Assembly: GCF_023721835.1 (NCBI RefSeq)
Contig: NZ_JAMKFE010000003.1
Coordinates: 429,756 to 493,755, forward strand
Source of the DNA: Caldimonas mangrovi
GTDB lineage: Bacteria; Pseudomonadota; Gammaproteobacteria; Burkholderiales; Burkholderiaceae_C
Reading direction: 5' to 3'
Length of the DNA stretch: 64,000 bases
The notes below the pieces were generated by a model that saw only the letters and a list, made by a program, of their open reading frames with translations, made no database searches and had not been told where the DNA came from. The stretch's first letter is position 1, and every line of letters begins with the position of its first letter. Made by a program: the position numbers and the translations under genes. Shown piece after piece: positions 8,413-18,147 of this stretch.

Positions 8413-9786
8413 TCACTCGCGCACCAGCACCAGCCCTTCCTTGGGCCCCAGGGTGAGCTGTGACACCGGGGTGCCGTTGTTGACGGCCGGGTCCTGGCGG
8501 GCCAGCAGGCGCCGCCAGCCCGGCTCGAGCTGCACGCTGCGGGCATCGTCGTTCGGGTTCACCAGCACCATCGCATGCTCGAAGCGGCGGCGGTGCACGC
8601 CGTTGGACCAGGCGGTGAGCGTGGGGGCATCGAGCGGCGCACCGAAGGCGACCTCGTACTCGTCGAACCATGGCACCGAGCTGTAGCCGACGGCCGGGTC
8701 GGTGAACGAGAACTGGCCGTCGCCGAGCAGGCACGAGGTGAAGGCGTAGCGGAAGAAGCGCCAGTCGCCGGGGCTGCCGTGCACGTTGAAGCCGACCAGC
8801 GCGGGCGGGCGCAGGTGGGCGGCGGCGGAGAAGTAGCGCTGCATCATCAGCCGCCAGCCGTCGGGGCGCCCTTCGAGCGAGTAGCTGGCCCCCATCATGC
8901 CTTCGAGAAACGCCGCCGACAGCCGGCCCTTGAACTCCGGGTACGACAGGTCGTTGTCGACGTTGCCCATCTGGATGCGCCCCGGCGCGTGGGCCTCGGC
9001 GGCGGCCCAGTGCAGGGCATGGCCCTGGCGGTAGGCGGCGGCGACGGCCGGGTCCTGGCTGCTGACGTTGTGGCCGTCCAGGCGCCAGTTGGCCTGTCTG
9101 ACGCGCGAATGCTTCATCACGTTGTCGAAGTACCAGATGTCGAACTCGGGCACGCGCAGGAAATAGGTCTGGGCGTTGCGCCGGGCCAGCCATTGGGGGT
9201 AGCGCTCGCCGTGGGCGTCGGGGGCGCTCCAGTTGGTGAAGTTGATGTCGTAGGCCCCGTACGAGGTAGACCACTGCGTCTGGGCGCCGGTGACGGCGTC
9301 GCGCAGCCACCAGTCGGTGGCGGCGAGCTTGGCGAGAGTGTCATGGTTGGAGGTCTTGCTCGGGTCGTCGGTGTGCTCGTTGAGGATGGTGTACTGGCCG
9401 ACCTTGAGTGACGGGTTGAGGGTTTTCAGTGCGACGACGGCGCTGCGGATCTTGGAGCCGTCGGTGTCGCCGCGCCAGCCGGGGTGGAAGCCGAGGATGA
9501 CGGTGTCCAGGCGCGCGAGCTGCTGCTGGTAGGCCGGGTCGTCGTAATGCTTGGCGCCGATGTTGGCGCCCAGCAGCGGTGCGGCACCCGGTGGGCGCAC
9601 GTAGGTGCCACCGACCGGGGTGGGGGCCGGTGCAGATGCAGGCGAGGGCATGGCGGGGGCCGATGGCGTTTCCGTGTTCGTGTCGGCATGCCTGCCACCG
9701 CAAGCGGCCAGAGCCGCCACGCCGAGTTGCAGGGCGATCAGCGTCAGTCGGCGCTGTCCCCCGGGATGCAATGCACAAATCCCCAT
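8413..9786 (-). CDS. Putative glycosidase-like (GHL-type) lipoprotein
   Basis: This 457-aa protein has a lipoprotein signal with lipobox LAAC near residue 29, then a Pro/Ala-rich tether and a globular domain from about residue 65. Motifs such as LGFHPGW, FDIWYFDN, GASYSLEG and FRYAFTSCLLGDG resemble hypothetical TIM-barrel glycosidase families (GHL15-like). I cannot identify the catalytic acids with certainty; the Asp residues in IWYFDN are candidates. The ATG at 9786 was chosen over longer readings because GGAGGGG precedes it at good spacing and a signal sequence follows. The likely location is the outer membrane or cell surface. It is divergent from a MarR-type regulator. The substrate is unknown. 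Confidence 0.65.
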   Translation of the reverse strand: MGICALHPGGQRRLTLIALQLGVAALAACGGRHADTNTETPSAPAMPSPASAPAPTPVGGTYVRPPGAAPLLGANIGAKHYDDPAYQQQLARLDTVILGFHPGWRGDTDGSKIRSAVVALKTLNPSLKVGQYTILNEHTDDPSKTSNHDTLAKLAATDWWLRDAVTGAQTQWSTSYGAYDINFTNWSAPDAHGERYPQWLARRNAQTYFLRVPEFDIWYFDNVMKHSRVRQANWRLDGHNVSSQDPAVAAAYRQGHALHWAAAEAHAPGRIQMGNVDNDLSYPEFKGRLSAAFLEGMMGASYSLEGRPDGWRLMMQRYFSAAAHLRPPALVGFNVHGSPGDWRFFRYAFTSCLLGDGQFSFTDPAVGYSSVPWFDEYEVAFGAPLDAPTLTAWSNGVHRRRFEHAMVLVNPNDDARSVQLEPGWRRLLARQDPAVNNGTPVSQLTLGPKEGLVLVRE

Positions 9787-9969
9787 GTCCCCTCCACGCG
9801 TTTGGATCGATGCCAGCCCTGGTGGGCGCCGTGGGCCGATCGGCGCGACGGCGACGTCGCCACATCGGTTCTTTTTCTTTACTTCCACGAATTGACGACT
9901 ATATATGGACAAATTAGCTGTCTGTGCATTTATAAATTGAACGCAACATAACAACAAATCGGAATCGAC
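9787..9969. promoter_or_regulatory. AT-rich divergent promoter region
   Basis: The stretch around 9870-9960 is much more AT-rich than its surroundings. It contains TTGACG at 9892-9897, TATATA near 9901 and TATAA near 9931. It lies between divergent genes, so promoters for both are expected here. No single -35/-10 pair is convincing on either strand. Confidence 0.45.
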
Positions 9970-10053
9970 ATGCGGGTCGGAAATCTTGTTCGAGAAGTCG
10001 GCGCACACCTTCTGCACGGTGTGCGCCGCTTCGATGATCGACGGAGCTTGAAC

Positions 10054-10521
10054 ATGGACCGCCGCCCCAAGACCTTGCCGCTGGAACTCGCCCTCGCCGT
10101 TCTGCACAGCGCCTTTTCGCGCTGGACCGTCCATTGCATGTCGGCCGCCGGGCTGCCGGAACTGACGCCGCTCGACGTGCTGGTGCTCCATCACGTCCAC
10201 CACCGCGGGCGGGGCAAGCACTTGTCCGACATCTGCTTCGTCCTCAACGTCGAGGACACCCACGTCGTCAACTATTCGCTCAAGAAGCTGCAAGGCCTGG
10301 GCGTGGTGCGGTCCGACCGCAAGAAGAAGGAAGTGGCCTACGCCACCACCGAGGTCGGCCGCAGCCTGGTCGAGCGCTATCGCGAGATCCGCGAACGCTG
10401 CCTGGTCGACGCGCTGGCCTCGGACCGCGAACTGAACGGCAAGGTCGGCGACCAGGCCCCGCTGCTGCGTGCGCTGTCCAGCGTGTTTGACCGGGCGGCA
10501 CGAACTGTCGCGATGCTGTGA
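10054..10521 (+). CDS. MarR-type winged-helix transcriptional regulator
   Basis: This 155-aa protein has a winged helix-turn-helix at about residues 35-110: LTPLDVLVLHHVHH, then LSDICFVLNVEDTHVVNYSL as the recognition region and a wing with DRKKKEVAYAT. Helices on both sides would form the dimer interface, as in MarR proteins. ATG at 10054 has ACGGAG 9 bases upstream and matches the family start; an earlier ATG at 9970 would add 28 unconserved residues. Targets may be the divergent lipoprotein gene or the downstream TRAP binding-protein genes, by position only. Confidence 0.75.
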   Translation: MDRRPKTLPLELALAVLHSAFSRWTVHCMSAAGLPELTPLDVLVLHHVHHRGRGKHLSDICFVLNVEDTHVVNYSLKKLQGLGVVRSDRKKKEVAYATTEVGRSLVERYREIRERCLVDALASDRELNGKVGDQAPLLRALSSVFDRAARTVAML

Positions 10522-10799
10522 TGCCCAGCCCTGTCCGAAGCGCTGCCTCCTGGTGCCGGTACGTCTGCCGCCACCGCTGCACGCCCGTCAGACGCCTCTC
10601 GCGCCGTGTGTGCAATCTCACGCTCGCGTTTCCGGGGGGACGGGCGGCATCAAGCGTGGCAGGTTGCTGTCGCATATACAAGGAAGCACCGTGAAGCCCC
10701 GGCCGACGAGTGCGCTCGGGGTTCGCCGCGCCGGCTTGGCCGGTGCTCCGCAAAGGTTGCCGCCACGGCAGGTCATTTCGGGTCGAGAGGAGTCGGATC

Positions 10800-11792
10800 A
10801 TGAAACTCACACGCCGTCGCGCGCTGTCCACGCTGGGGGGATGGGGCCTGCTGCCCCTGCACGCCTGGGCGCTCGCCCAGCGCCATCAACTGTCGGGCGC
10901 CTACGGAGAAGCGGTGTTCCACACGCAGAACCTGCAGACGTTCGTGCGCCAGATCGCTGACCGCACCTCGGGGGGCCTGGAGATCGAGGTGGTCCCGAAC
11001 TCCAAGCTCAAACCGATGGCCGAGGTGATCCCCGCGCTCGAGCGCAAGGAGATTGCCTTCGGCGAGGTGCTGATGTCGGCGTACGGCGCCCAGCATCCCG
11101 TGCTGGGCATGGACGCGTTGCCGTTCATCGTCCGGGGCTTCGAGGATGCGGCTCGCATGTGGGACGTGACGCGGCCGACCGTCCGCGACTACCTGGCTGC
11201 GCGCGGCGTGCGCCTGCTGTATGCCGTTCCGTGGCCGCCGCAAGGCCTGTACAGCCGCATGCCAGTGAACAAGCTGGCCGACTTGAAGGGGCTGAAGTTC
11301 CGGGTCTACAACGCGGCCACGCAACGTCTGGCCGAGCTGTCGGGAGCGCAACCGGTCACCATCGCGGCCAACAATCTGCAGAAGGCGATCGAGGAAGGCG
11401 GCGTCGACGCGATGCTCACGTCCAGCACCACCGGGGTCGACAGCCAGGCATGGAAGGCCATGAAGGTGTTCGTGGACATGCGCGCCTGGATCCCCAAGAA
11501 CATGTTGTGCATGAGCGAGGCGGTGTGGACGGGGCTCGACGATGCCGGGCGGCAGGCGATCGTGCAGGCCTCGACACAGGCGGAAGCCAATGGCTGGCGT
11601 CTGGCCCGAGAAGCCGACGACAGCGCCAAGAAGACGCTGACCGACCACAAGATGGAGGTGAACCTGCCATCGGTCGACTTGCGCCGCACGCTCGACCTGC
11701 TCGGCGAACGCTTCGGCCGCGAATGGGTGGGCAAGGCCGGCATGGGTCACGCCGGCGCGCTGGTGGACTACTACACGAAGCGCAATCGATAG
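10800..11792 (+). CDS. TRAP-type solute-binding protein (DctP family), copy 1
   Basis: This 330-aa periplasmic binding protein has a twin-arginine signal (KLTRRRALS) and a predicted cleavage after Ala-Leu-Ala near residue 25. The DctP fold motifs are visible: PVNKLADLKGLKFRVYN, with the Arg that normally salt-bridges a carboxylate ligand, and AIEEGGVDAMLTSS. The start is ATG at 10800, after GGAG. A second, clearly homologous copy lies 310 bp downstream. No DctQ or DctM membrane subunit is in the neighbourhood, so it must work with a distant permease or have another role. The ligand is probably a carboxylate or related small molecule. Confidence 0.9.
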   Translation: MKLTRRRALSTLGGWGLLPLHAWALAQRHQLSGAYGEAVFHTQNLQTFVRQIADRTSGGLEIEVVPNSKLKPMAEVIPALERKEIAFGEVLMSAYGAQHPVLGMDALPFIVRGFEDAARMWDVTRPTVRDYLAARGVRLLYAVPWPPQGLYSRMPVNKLADLKGLKFRVYNAATQRLAELSGAQPVTIAANNLQKAIEEGGVDAMLTSSTTGVDSQAWKAMKVFVDMRAWIPKNMLCMSEAVWTGLDDAGRQAIVQASTQAEANGWRLAREADDSAKKTLTDHKMEVNLPSVDLRRTLDLLGERFGREWVGKAGMGHAGALVDYYTKRNR

Positions 11793-12102
11793 TTGCCAAC
11801 GGTCAGGACGTTGTTTCCTGATGCGCACCGACACGACCTGTCGACGCTTCACCTCGCTGTCCCGCAAGACCGTGGAACGAGCCCAGGTGGGAAACGGCCG
11901 GCGCACGTTGTTGCCGTGATCGTCGGGTGGCCGCACTCCGCTGCAGCTCGCCGTCAGCCGTTTTCGCGGAACTGTGCGACGTACGGCCTGCGCTCGACAT
12001 TTGCTCCACGAACTTGCGGGACCAGCACACCGGCAGCGCGCTTGTCCCCGCTTCTTCCGGCGGCAACGGCCGCCCTCCACTTCCAAGCAAGGAGCTCCTT
12101 TC
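11793..12102. other. Intergenic region between the two TRAP binding-protein genes
   Basis: About 310 bases without a supportable gene. I see no terminator hairpin with a T run. A Shine-Dalgarno (AAGGAG) for the second binding protein is at its 3' end. Confidence 0.6.
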
Positions 12103-13074
12103 ATGCACAAGTCTTCTCTCGCCGCTTTGGCGCTCGGCGGCCTGGCACTCACCGCCCACGCGCAAACCAAGTGGGATTTCGCCACGGCCTACCCCACGAC
12201 CAACTTCCATACCGAGAACCTGACACGCTTCGCCAAGGAGGCGGAAGAGGCTGCGGGCGGCAAGCTGGCCATCGCCGTGCATCCCAACGCTTCGCTGTTC
12301 AAGGCGCCCGAGATCAAGCGTGCGGTGCAGGGCAACCAGGCTCAGGTCGGCGAGATCCTGCTGAGTGCCTACCAGAACGAATGGCAGGTGTTCGGGCTCG
12401 ACGGGCTGCCGTTTCTGGCATCGAGCTATGGCGAGGCCCGCAAGCTGTACCGGGCCCAGAAGCCGGTGCTGGAGAAAAAGCTCGGCGAGCAGGGCATGAT
12501 GCTGCTGTACGCCGTGCCGTGGCAGCCGCAAGGGCTGTACTCCAGGAAGCCGCTCAACACGCTGACCGACCTGAAGGGCAGCAAGTGGCGTGCATACAAC
12601 CCGGCGACGAGCCGGATCGCCGAGTTGATCGGCGCGCAGCCGGTCACGGTGCAGGCGGCCGAGCTGTCGCAGGCGTTGGCCACCGGCGTCGTCGACTCTT
12701 TCATGACGTCGAGCGCCACCGGCTACGACAGCAAGACCTACGAGCACATCAAGTACTACTACAACGCCCAGGCCTGGCTCCCGAAGAACGCGGTGATCGT
12801 CAACAAGAAGGCTTTCGAGGGCCTCGACAAGGCGGCCCAGGATGGTGTGCTGAAGGCCGCAGCAGCGGCCGAGGAGCGCGGCTGGAAGATGTCGGAGGCG
12901 AAGGATCGCGAGTACCAGGGGCTGCTCAGGAAAAACGGCATGGAGATTGCCGAGCCTTCGCCCCAGATGAAGACCGACTTGCGCAAGCTGGTCGGCACCA
13001 CCATGCTCAATGAGTGGGTCGAAAAAGCCGGTCCCGAGGGCAAGGCAATCGTGGAGGCTTACCAGAAGATGTGA
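12103..13074 (+). CDS. TRAP-type solute-binding protein (DctP family), copy 2
   Basis: This 323-aa periplasmic protein has a Sec signal (residues 1-20, cleaved after Ala-His-Ala). It aligns along its length with the preceding binding protein: both have YAVPW(P/Q)PQGLYSR, a DLKG...YN core, and a GVD(A/S) followed by a Thr/Ser-rich loop. AAGGAG precedes the ATG. The exported route differs between the copies (Sec here, twin-arginine in copy 1). No TRAP permease genes are nearby. Differences in the ligand pocket are likely but cannot be judged by eye. Confidence 0.9.
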   Translation: MHKSSLAALALGGLALTAHAQTKWDFATAYPTTNFHTENLTRFAKEAEEAAGGKLAIAVHPNASLFKAPEIKRAVQGNQAQVGEILLSAYQNEWQVFGLDGLPFLASSYGEARKLYRAQKPVLEKKLGEQGMMLLYAVPWQPQGLYSRKPLNTLTDLKGSKWRAYNPATSRIAELIGAQPVTVQAAELSQALATGVVDSFMTSSATGYDSKTYEHIKYYYNAQAWLPKNAVIVNKKAFEGLDKAAQDGVLKAAAAAEERGWKMSEAKDREYQGLLRKNGMEIAEPSPQMKTDLRKLVGTTMLNEWVEKAGPEGKAIVEAYQKM

Positions 13075-13342
13075 CGCACCCCGGCTCGCGCTGTGCGGGG
13101 GCCGGGCCTTGTGCGCCATCACACAGGAGCGCAGCACGGCGGGCCGGTTCCCCGCACTGCCGCTGCGCCCCCGTTTTCTGCTGCGACATCCGCTGGCGGG
13201 CGTGCAAGTTGCCACGTTCGTCGCGCCTGTCCCGACGCTTGCCTCTCGGTGTCGCAGAGACGACGCCTGCTACGTGCCGCCCGGCAGGTCCTGCACCGAT
13301 AGCTACAAACGACGCGCCGTGCGATGACGGCCAAGGAGATGC

Positions 13343-14508
13343 ATGGACGCTGGCACCCTACTCATCGTTGCGCTGTGCCTGAACGGCACGGTCGCGGTCG
13401 TGTGGGCGGTCATCGGGTGGGTCCTGAAGGTGATGCCCCATGCGGTGCTGCATTGGGCCTTCTCCAATATGGCCATTGGCACGGGTGTGCTGCTGCTGTA
13501 TCACCGTGGCACCTGGCCGGATACGCTGGCGTTTTTCGGCAGCGATATTGCGCTGCTCTCCGGCTTCTTTGCGCTGTGCCGCGGCGTGCAGTGTTTCGCC
13601 GGGCTGCGCCGCACGGACCTCGAGTACGCCATCGTCCTCGGCGTGGGCGCCGTTGTCCTCGCCTACTACCGTGGTTGCCGGGCGGGGCGGGGTATCCGAT
13701 GTCCGTCGTTGCGACCTGCTCGCTGGGTGCCTATGCCCTGCTGCGCACAAGCGGCGAAGCCTACGGGTACATGCGACGTGAGTTCGAGCGTCTGCCCAGT
13801 CTGATCACCGTTGCGCCAATGGTTCTCAGCGGGGTGCTGTTCCTGTTGCGTGCGCTGCGTGCAGCGTGGGGCATGCTCATGGGACAGGAGAACCCCGGAG
13901 ACCTGAGCCGCACGGCGGCGTTCGGGACCTTCCTGATGGGCATGGTGTTCATGCAACTGCTGCAGAACGTGTCGCTGGGCGGCGTGGTGGTCACCCGGCT
14001 GATGGCCCGCATCAGGCATCTCAGCGACACCGACGCATTGACCGGCCTCGCCAACCGCCTGCGCCTGCAGGAGACGCTGAAGGGCGAAGCCCTGCGCCAT
14101 CGGCGCAACGGTCATGCTTACTCGGTGGCGCTGCTCGACGTGGACCATTTCAAATCGGTCAACGACACCCACGGACACGCAGCAGGCGACCAGGCCCTGC
14201 GCGCCGTCGCAGAGGTGCTCAAGCGCACGGCGCGCACGAGCGACACGGTCGGCCGCCTCGGAGGCGAGGAGTTCTGCGTGGTGTTGCCGGAAACCGCCGA
14301 GACCGGCGCGCGGGCGCTGGCCGAGCGTGCCCGCGTGGCGCTAAAGGACGAAGCGATCGTCTTCGAGCAGCGGCAGATCCGGCTGACGGCCAGTTTCGGC
14401 GTTGCCACCTGCACCGACCCCCAGGAAGACTGGGCGGCCCTGCTCAAGCGGGCCGACGTCGCGCTGTACCGGGCCAAATCGGGCGGCCGCAACCGGATCG
14501 AGAGCTGA
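13343..14508 (+). pseudogene. Membrane-bound diguanylate cyclase with an apparent -1 frameshift
   Basis: The first ~110 codons (from ATG 13343, preceded by AAGGAGATGC) encode membrane helices like those of the next gene. The frame then breaks near 13673-13677, and the rest continues in another frame to 14508. Insertion of one T in the GGTTG would restore an alignment of exactly equal length with the downstream paralogue. The C-terminal half holds a GGDEF domain with GGEEF active site and RTSD inhibitory site, so the ancestral protein made c-di-GMP. An ATG at 13699 could still start a shortened protein with the cyclase domain. It may be a sequencing error rather than a true pseudogene. Confidence 0.75.
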
Positions 14509-14519
14509 GGGGCAGTGCC

Positions 14520-15722
14520 ATGCACAACCCGACATTGCTCATGGTCGCGCTGTCGTTGGGGGCGCTGCTCGCGGCAATCTGGCTGATCGGCGGCCTGGTG
14601 CTCAAGGTGGCGCGCAAGGCGACGCTGCACTGGGCGGTCTCCAACGCGGTCCTCGGGGGGGCCGTCACGCTGCTGTATCAGCGCGGTCACTGGCATGACA
14701 GCTTGGCCTTCTTCGGCAGCGACGTCGCGGTGCTGCTCGGCTACCTGGCGGTGCGCCGCGGCGTGCAGGTGTTCACCTCGCAGCGGCCCTCGGACCTCGA
14801 ACACGCTGTCCTGCTGGTCGCCGGCATCCCGGCACTGGGGTGGCTGCGCGCCATGCCGGCGGTCCCGGCCCAGCAGGCCGCCGTGCTGCTGACGGCGCTG
14901 CTGTCGAGCTATGCGATGTGGCGCGCGACGCAAGAGGCGTACCACTGCATGCGCCAGGACTTCGACCGCACCACCAGCATCGCGACGGTGCTGCCGATCT
15001 TCGTGATCGGGCTGTTGCTGCTGGGCCGGGCCGTGCTGAACTGGGCCTTTCCCTCCGGTGGCGACGCGGTGCGCGATGCGACCCGTGGTGCCGAATTCGG
15101 CCTGTTCCTGCTGGCGGCCATCCTGGCCCAGATGCTGCAGAGCCTCTCGCTGGCGGGCCTCGTGATCGCCCGGCTGATCGCCCGGATCCGGCGGCTGTCC
15201 GTCAGCGACGTGTTGACCGGCGCCGCCAACCGGCGACGCCTGGAGGACGTGCTCGGCGCCGAGATGGCACGCCGGCGTCGTACCGGCCGGCCGTTGTCGC
15301 TGGCGGTGCTCGACATCGACCACTTCAAGCATGTCAACGACGCGCATGGGCATGCCGCCGGCGACGCGGCGCTGGCGGCCACGGCGGCACTGATGCGGCG
15401 CCTGTCGCGCACCGGCGACCTGGTCGCTCGCCTCGGCGGCGAGGAGTTCTGCGTGGTGCTGCCGGACACCGACCTGGCCGGCGCCGCCATCGCTGTCGAG
15501 CGCCTGCGCCGGGCATTGGAACAGGAGATGATCGTCTTCGAAGGGAAGCGCCTGCATCTGAGTGCCAGTTTCGGCGTGGCGGTCTGCGGGCCGCGGGAAG
15601 AGGGATGGTCCGACCTGCTGAAGCGCGCCGATGCCGCGCTGTACCGGGCCAAGGCACGCGGTCGAAACTGCGTTGAAACGGCACCCGCTGAACCCGAGCG
15701 GGTGGGCGCCGAGGCTTCCTGA
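14520..15722 (+). CDS. Membrane-bound diguanylate cyclase (GGDEF)
   Basis: This 400-aa protein has six or seven hydrophobic helices in residues 1-210, then a GGDEF domain from about residue 225. The active-site loop is GGEEF, the inhibitory site is RTGD five residues before it, and substrate-binding motifs LDIDHFKHVND and GHAAGD are present. It should therefore make c-di-GMP and be feedback inhibited. It starts 11 bp after the frameshifted paralogue, with GAGGGG upstream, and is a tandem duplicate of it. The N-terminal sensor region is not a domain I can name. Confidence 0.9.
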   Translation: MHNPTLLMVALSLGALLAAIWLIGGLVLKVARKATLHWAVSNAVLGGAVTLLYQRGHWHDSLAFFGSDVAVLLGYLAVRRGVQVFTSQRPSDLEHAVLLVAGIPALGWLRAMPAVPAQQAAVLLTALLSSYAMWRATQEAYHCMRQDFDRTTSIATVLPIFVIGLLLLGRAVLNWAFPSGGDAVRDATRGAEFGLFLLAAILAQMLQSLSLAGLVIARLIARIRRLSVSDVLTGAANRRRLEDVLGAEMARRRRTGRPLSLAVLDIDHFKHVNDAHGHAAGDAALAATAALMRRLSRTGDLVARLGGEEFCVVLPDTDLAGAAIAVERLRRALEQEMIVFEGKRLHLSASFGVAVCGPREEGWSDLLKRADAALYRAKARGRNCVETAPAEPERVGAEAS

Positions 15723-15828
15723 GCCGGCGCGCCCGGGTGCCGGTGGGGGCGGGCGGGCGCTCGGGTCACCGCCTGAAGCCCGGCGCATACAATCAACCGT
15801 TTGTCTTTCGACCCCAGGAGAGTCTCCC

Positions 15829-16152
15829 GTGTTTATCTCTGAAGCATACGCACAAGCCCCTGCCGCGCAGGGCGGCGCCGAGTCCACCCTCGTGAGTCTG
15901 CTGCCCCTGGTGCTGATGTTCGTGGTGCTGTACTTCATCATGATCCGTCCCCAGATGAAGCGTCAGAAGGAACACAAGGCCATGATCGAGGCCCTTGCCA
16001 AGGGCGACGAGGTGGTCACTGCCGGCGGCGTGCTCGGCAAGGTGTCCAAGATCGGTGAAACCTATGTGCACGTCGAGGTATCCAACGGCGTCGAGCTCCA
16101 GATCCAGCGCAGCGCCGTGGTGCAAGTCCTGCCCAAGGGCACGGTCAAGTAA
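15829..16152 (+). CDS. yajC: Sec translocase accessory subunit YajC
   Basis: This 107-aa protein has an N-terminal membrane helix (LLPLVLMFVVLYFIMIRPQ) and the conserved YajC cytoplasmic part GDEVVTAGGVLGKV. The GTG at 15829 has AGGAGAG upstream. It is first in the yajC-secD-secF cluster; YajC associates with SecDF and YidC at the SecYEG channel. A TACAAT box lies at 15788-15793, but no good -35 is visible. Confidence 0.96.
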   Translation: MFISEAYAQAPAAQGGAESTLVSLLPLVLMFVVLYFIMIRPQMKRQKEHKAMIEALAKGDEVVTAGGVLGKVSKIGETYVHVEVSNGVELQIQRSAVVQVLPKGTVK

Positions 16153-16224
16153 GCCGACACGCTGCCTTCCTCGTGCGGGCGCGCGTTGGTCGCGCCCGCT
16201 GTCGTCAGTGGCACAAGAGTCCTC

Positions 16225-18105
16225 ATGAACCGTTATCCGTGGTGGAAATACGCGATCCTGGCGATCGCCGTGGTGGTCGGGTTGCTGTACACCCTGCCCA
16301 ACTTCTTCGGCGAGGCGCCGGCCGTGCAGGTTTCCAGCGGCAAGGCGACGGTCAAGGTCGATACCTCGATGGTCGCGCGCGTCGAGCAGGCGCTGCAACA
16401 GGCGAACGTCAGGCCCGACTTCGTGCAGATGGACGGCAATTCGGTCAAGGCGCGCTTTGCCGACACCGACACGCAGATCCGTGCGCGCGACGTCCTCGAG
16501 CGCTCGCTGAACCCGAACCGCGAGGACCCGGCCTACATCGTCGCGCTGAACCTGCTGCCGCGTTCGCCGCAGTGGCTCGCGTCGATCAATGCGCTGCCGA
16601 TGTACCTCGGCCTCGACCTGCGCGGCGGCGTGCACTTCCTGATGCAGGTCGACATGAAGGCGGCGCTGACCAAACGCGCCGAAGCGCTGACGGGTGACAT
16701 CCGCAGCTTGCTGCGCGAGAAGGATTTGCGGCACGGCGGCGTGAGCCGCGTCGGCGGCGACGTCGAGATCCGTTTCCGCGACGCGCAGACGCTGGCCACG
16801 GCCCGCAACCTGCTGACCGACCAGCTGCCCGACCTGCAGTGGACCGACAGCGCCGAGGGCGACACGTTCAGGCTTGCCGGCACGCTGAAGCCCGAGGCCG
16901 CCCGTCGCGTACAGGACCAGGCCCTCAAGCAGAACATCACGACGCTGCACAACCGCGTCAACGAGCTCGGCACCAGCGAGCCGGTGATCCAGCAGCAGGG
17001 ACTCGACCGCGTGGTGGTGCAGCTGCCGGGCGTGCAGGACACCGCCCGCGCCAAGGACATCATCGGCCGCACCGCCACGCTGGAGGTCCGCCTGGTCGAC
17101 GACAGCGCCGAAGCGCAGGCGGCCGCCAGCGGCGCCGGACCGGTGCCCTTCGGCACCGAACGCTACGTCGAGCGCGGCGGCGGCCCGGTGATCGTCAAGC
17201 GGCAGGTGATCCTGACCGGCGAGAACCTCACCGACGCCCAGGCCGGCTTCGACGAGCAGCAGCAGCCGGCGGTGCACCTCACCCTCGATGCGAAAGGCGC
17301 GCGCATCTTCCGCGACGTGACGCGCGAGAACATCAACAAGCGCATGGCCATCCTGCTGTTCGAAAAGGGCAAGGGCGAGGTCGTCACCGCGCCGGTGATC
17401 CGCACCGAGATCGGCGGCGGCCGCGTGCAGATCTCGGGCAGCATGACCACCCAGGAGGCCAACGACGTCGCGCTGCTCCTGCGCGCCGGCTCGCTCGCCG
17501 CGCCGATGGAAATCATCGAGGAACGCACCATCGGCCCGACGCTGGGCGCCGAGAACATCGCCAAGGGCTTCAACAGCGTGCTGTGGGGCTTCGTCGCGAT
17601 CGCCGTGTTCATGATGGCCTACTACCTGCTGTTCGGCGTGTTCTCGACGCTGGCGTTGTCGGTCAACCTGCTGCTGCTGGTGGCGCTGCTGTCGATGCTG
17701 CAGGCCACGCTGACGCTGCCCGGCATCGCGGCCATCGCGCTGACGCTCGGCATGGCGATCGACGCCAACGTGCTCATCAACGAACGCGTGCGCGAAGAAC
17801 TGCGCAACGGCAACGCGCCGCAGACGGCCATCCATGTCGGCTACGAACGTGCCTGGGCGACGATCCTCGATTCCAACGTCACCACGCTGATCGCCGGCGT
17901 CGCGCTGCTTGCCTTCGGCTCCGGCCCGGTGCGCGGATTTGCGGTCGTGCACGTGCTCGGCATCCTGACGTCGATGTTCTCTGCGGTGTTCTTCTCGCGC
18001 GGCCTGGTCAATCTCTGGTACGGCCGGCAGAAGAAGCTGAAGTCCGTCTCGATCGGCCAGGTGTGGCGTCCGGACGGCGCCGCTGCTGCGAAGAGCGAGG
18101 GCTGA
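16225..18105 (+). CDS. secD: Protein translocase subunit SecD
   Basis: This 626-aa membrane protein has one N-terminal helix, a large periplasmic P1 domain, and the family motif LGLDLRGGVHFLM near residue 130. A C-terminal bundle of five helices includes the conserved GMAIDANVLINERVREE motif. SecD uses the proton gradient with SecF to complete protein export. The ATG at 16225 gives the family's length. The gene is followed by secF after 42 bp. Confidence 0.96.
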   Translation: MNRYPWWKYAILAIAVVVGLLYTLPNFFGEAPAVQVSSGKATVKVDTSMVARVEQALQQANVRPDFVQMDGNSVKARFADTDTQIRARDVLERSLNPNREDPAYIVALNLLPRSPQWLASINALPMYLGLDLRGGVHFLMQVDMKAALTKRAEALTGDIRSLLREKDLRHGGVSRVGGDVEIRFRDAQTLATARNLLTDQLPDLQWTDSAEGDTFRLAGTLKPEAARRVQDQALKQNITTLHNRVNELGTSEPVIQQQGLDRVVVQLPGVQDTARAKDIIGRTATLEVRLVDDSAEAQAAASGAGPVPFGTERYVERGGGPVIVKRQVILTGENLTDAQAGFDEQQQPAVHLTLDAKGARIFRDVTRENINKRMAILLFEKGKGEVVTAPVIRTEIGGGRVQISGSMTTQEANDVALLLRAGSLAAPMEIIEERTIGPTLGAENIAKGFNSVLWGFVAIAVFMMAYYLLFGVFSTLALSVNLLLLVALLSMLQATLTLPGIAAIALTLGMAIDANVLINERVREELRNGNAPQTAIHVGYERAWATILDSNVTTLIAGVALLAFGSGPVRGFAVVHVLGILTSMFSAVFFSRGLVNLWYGRQKKLKSVSIGQVWRPDGAAAAKSEG

Positions 18106-18147
18106 GCGCCTCGATCGACCCACCCGAATCACGCAAAGACCGAAGCG

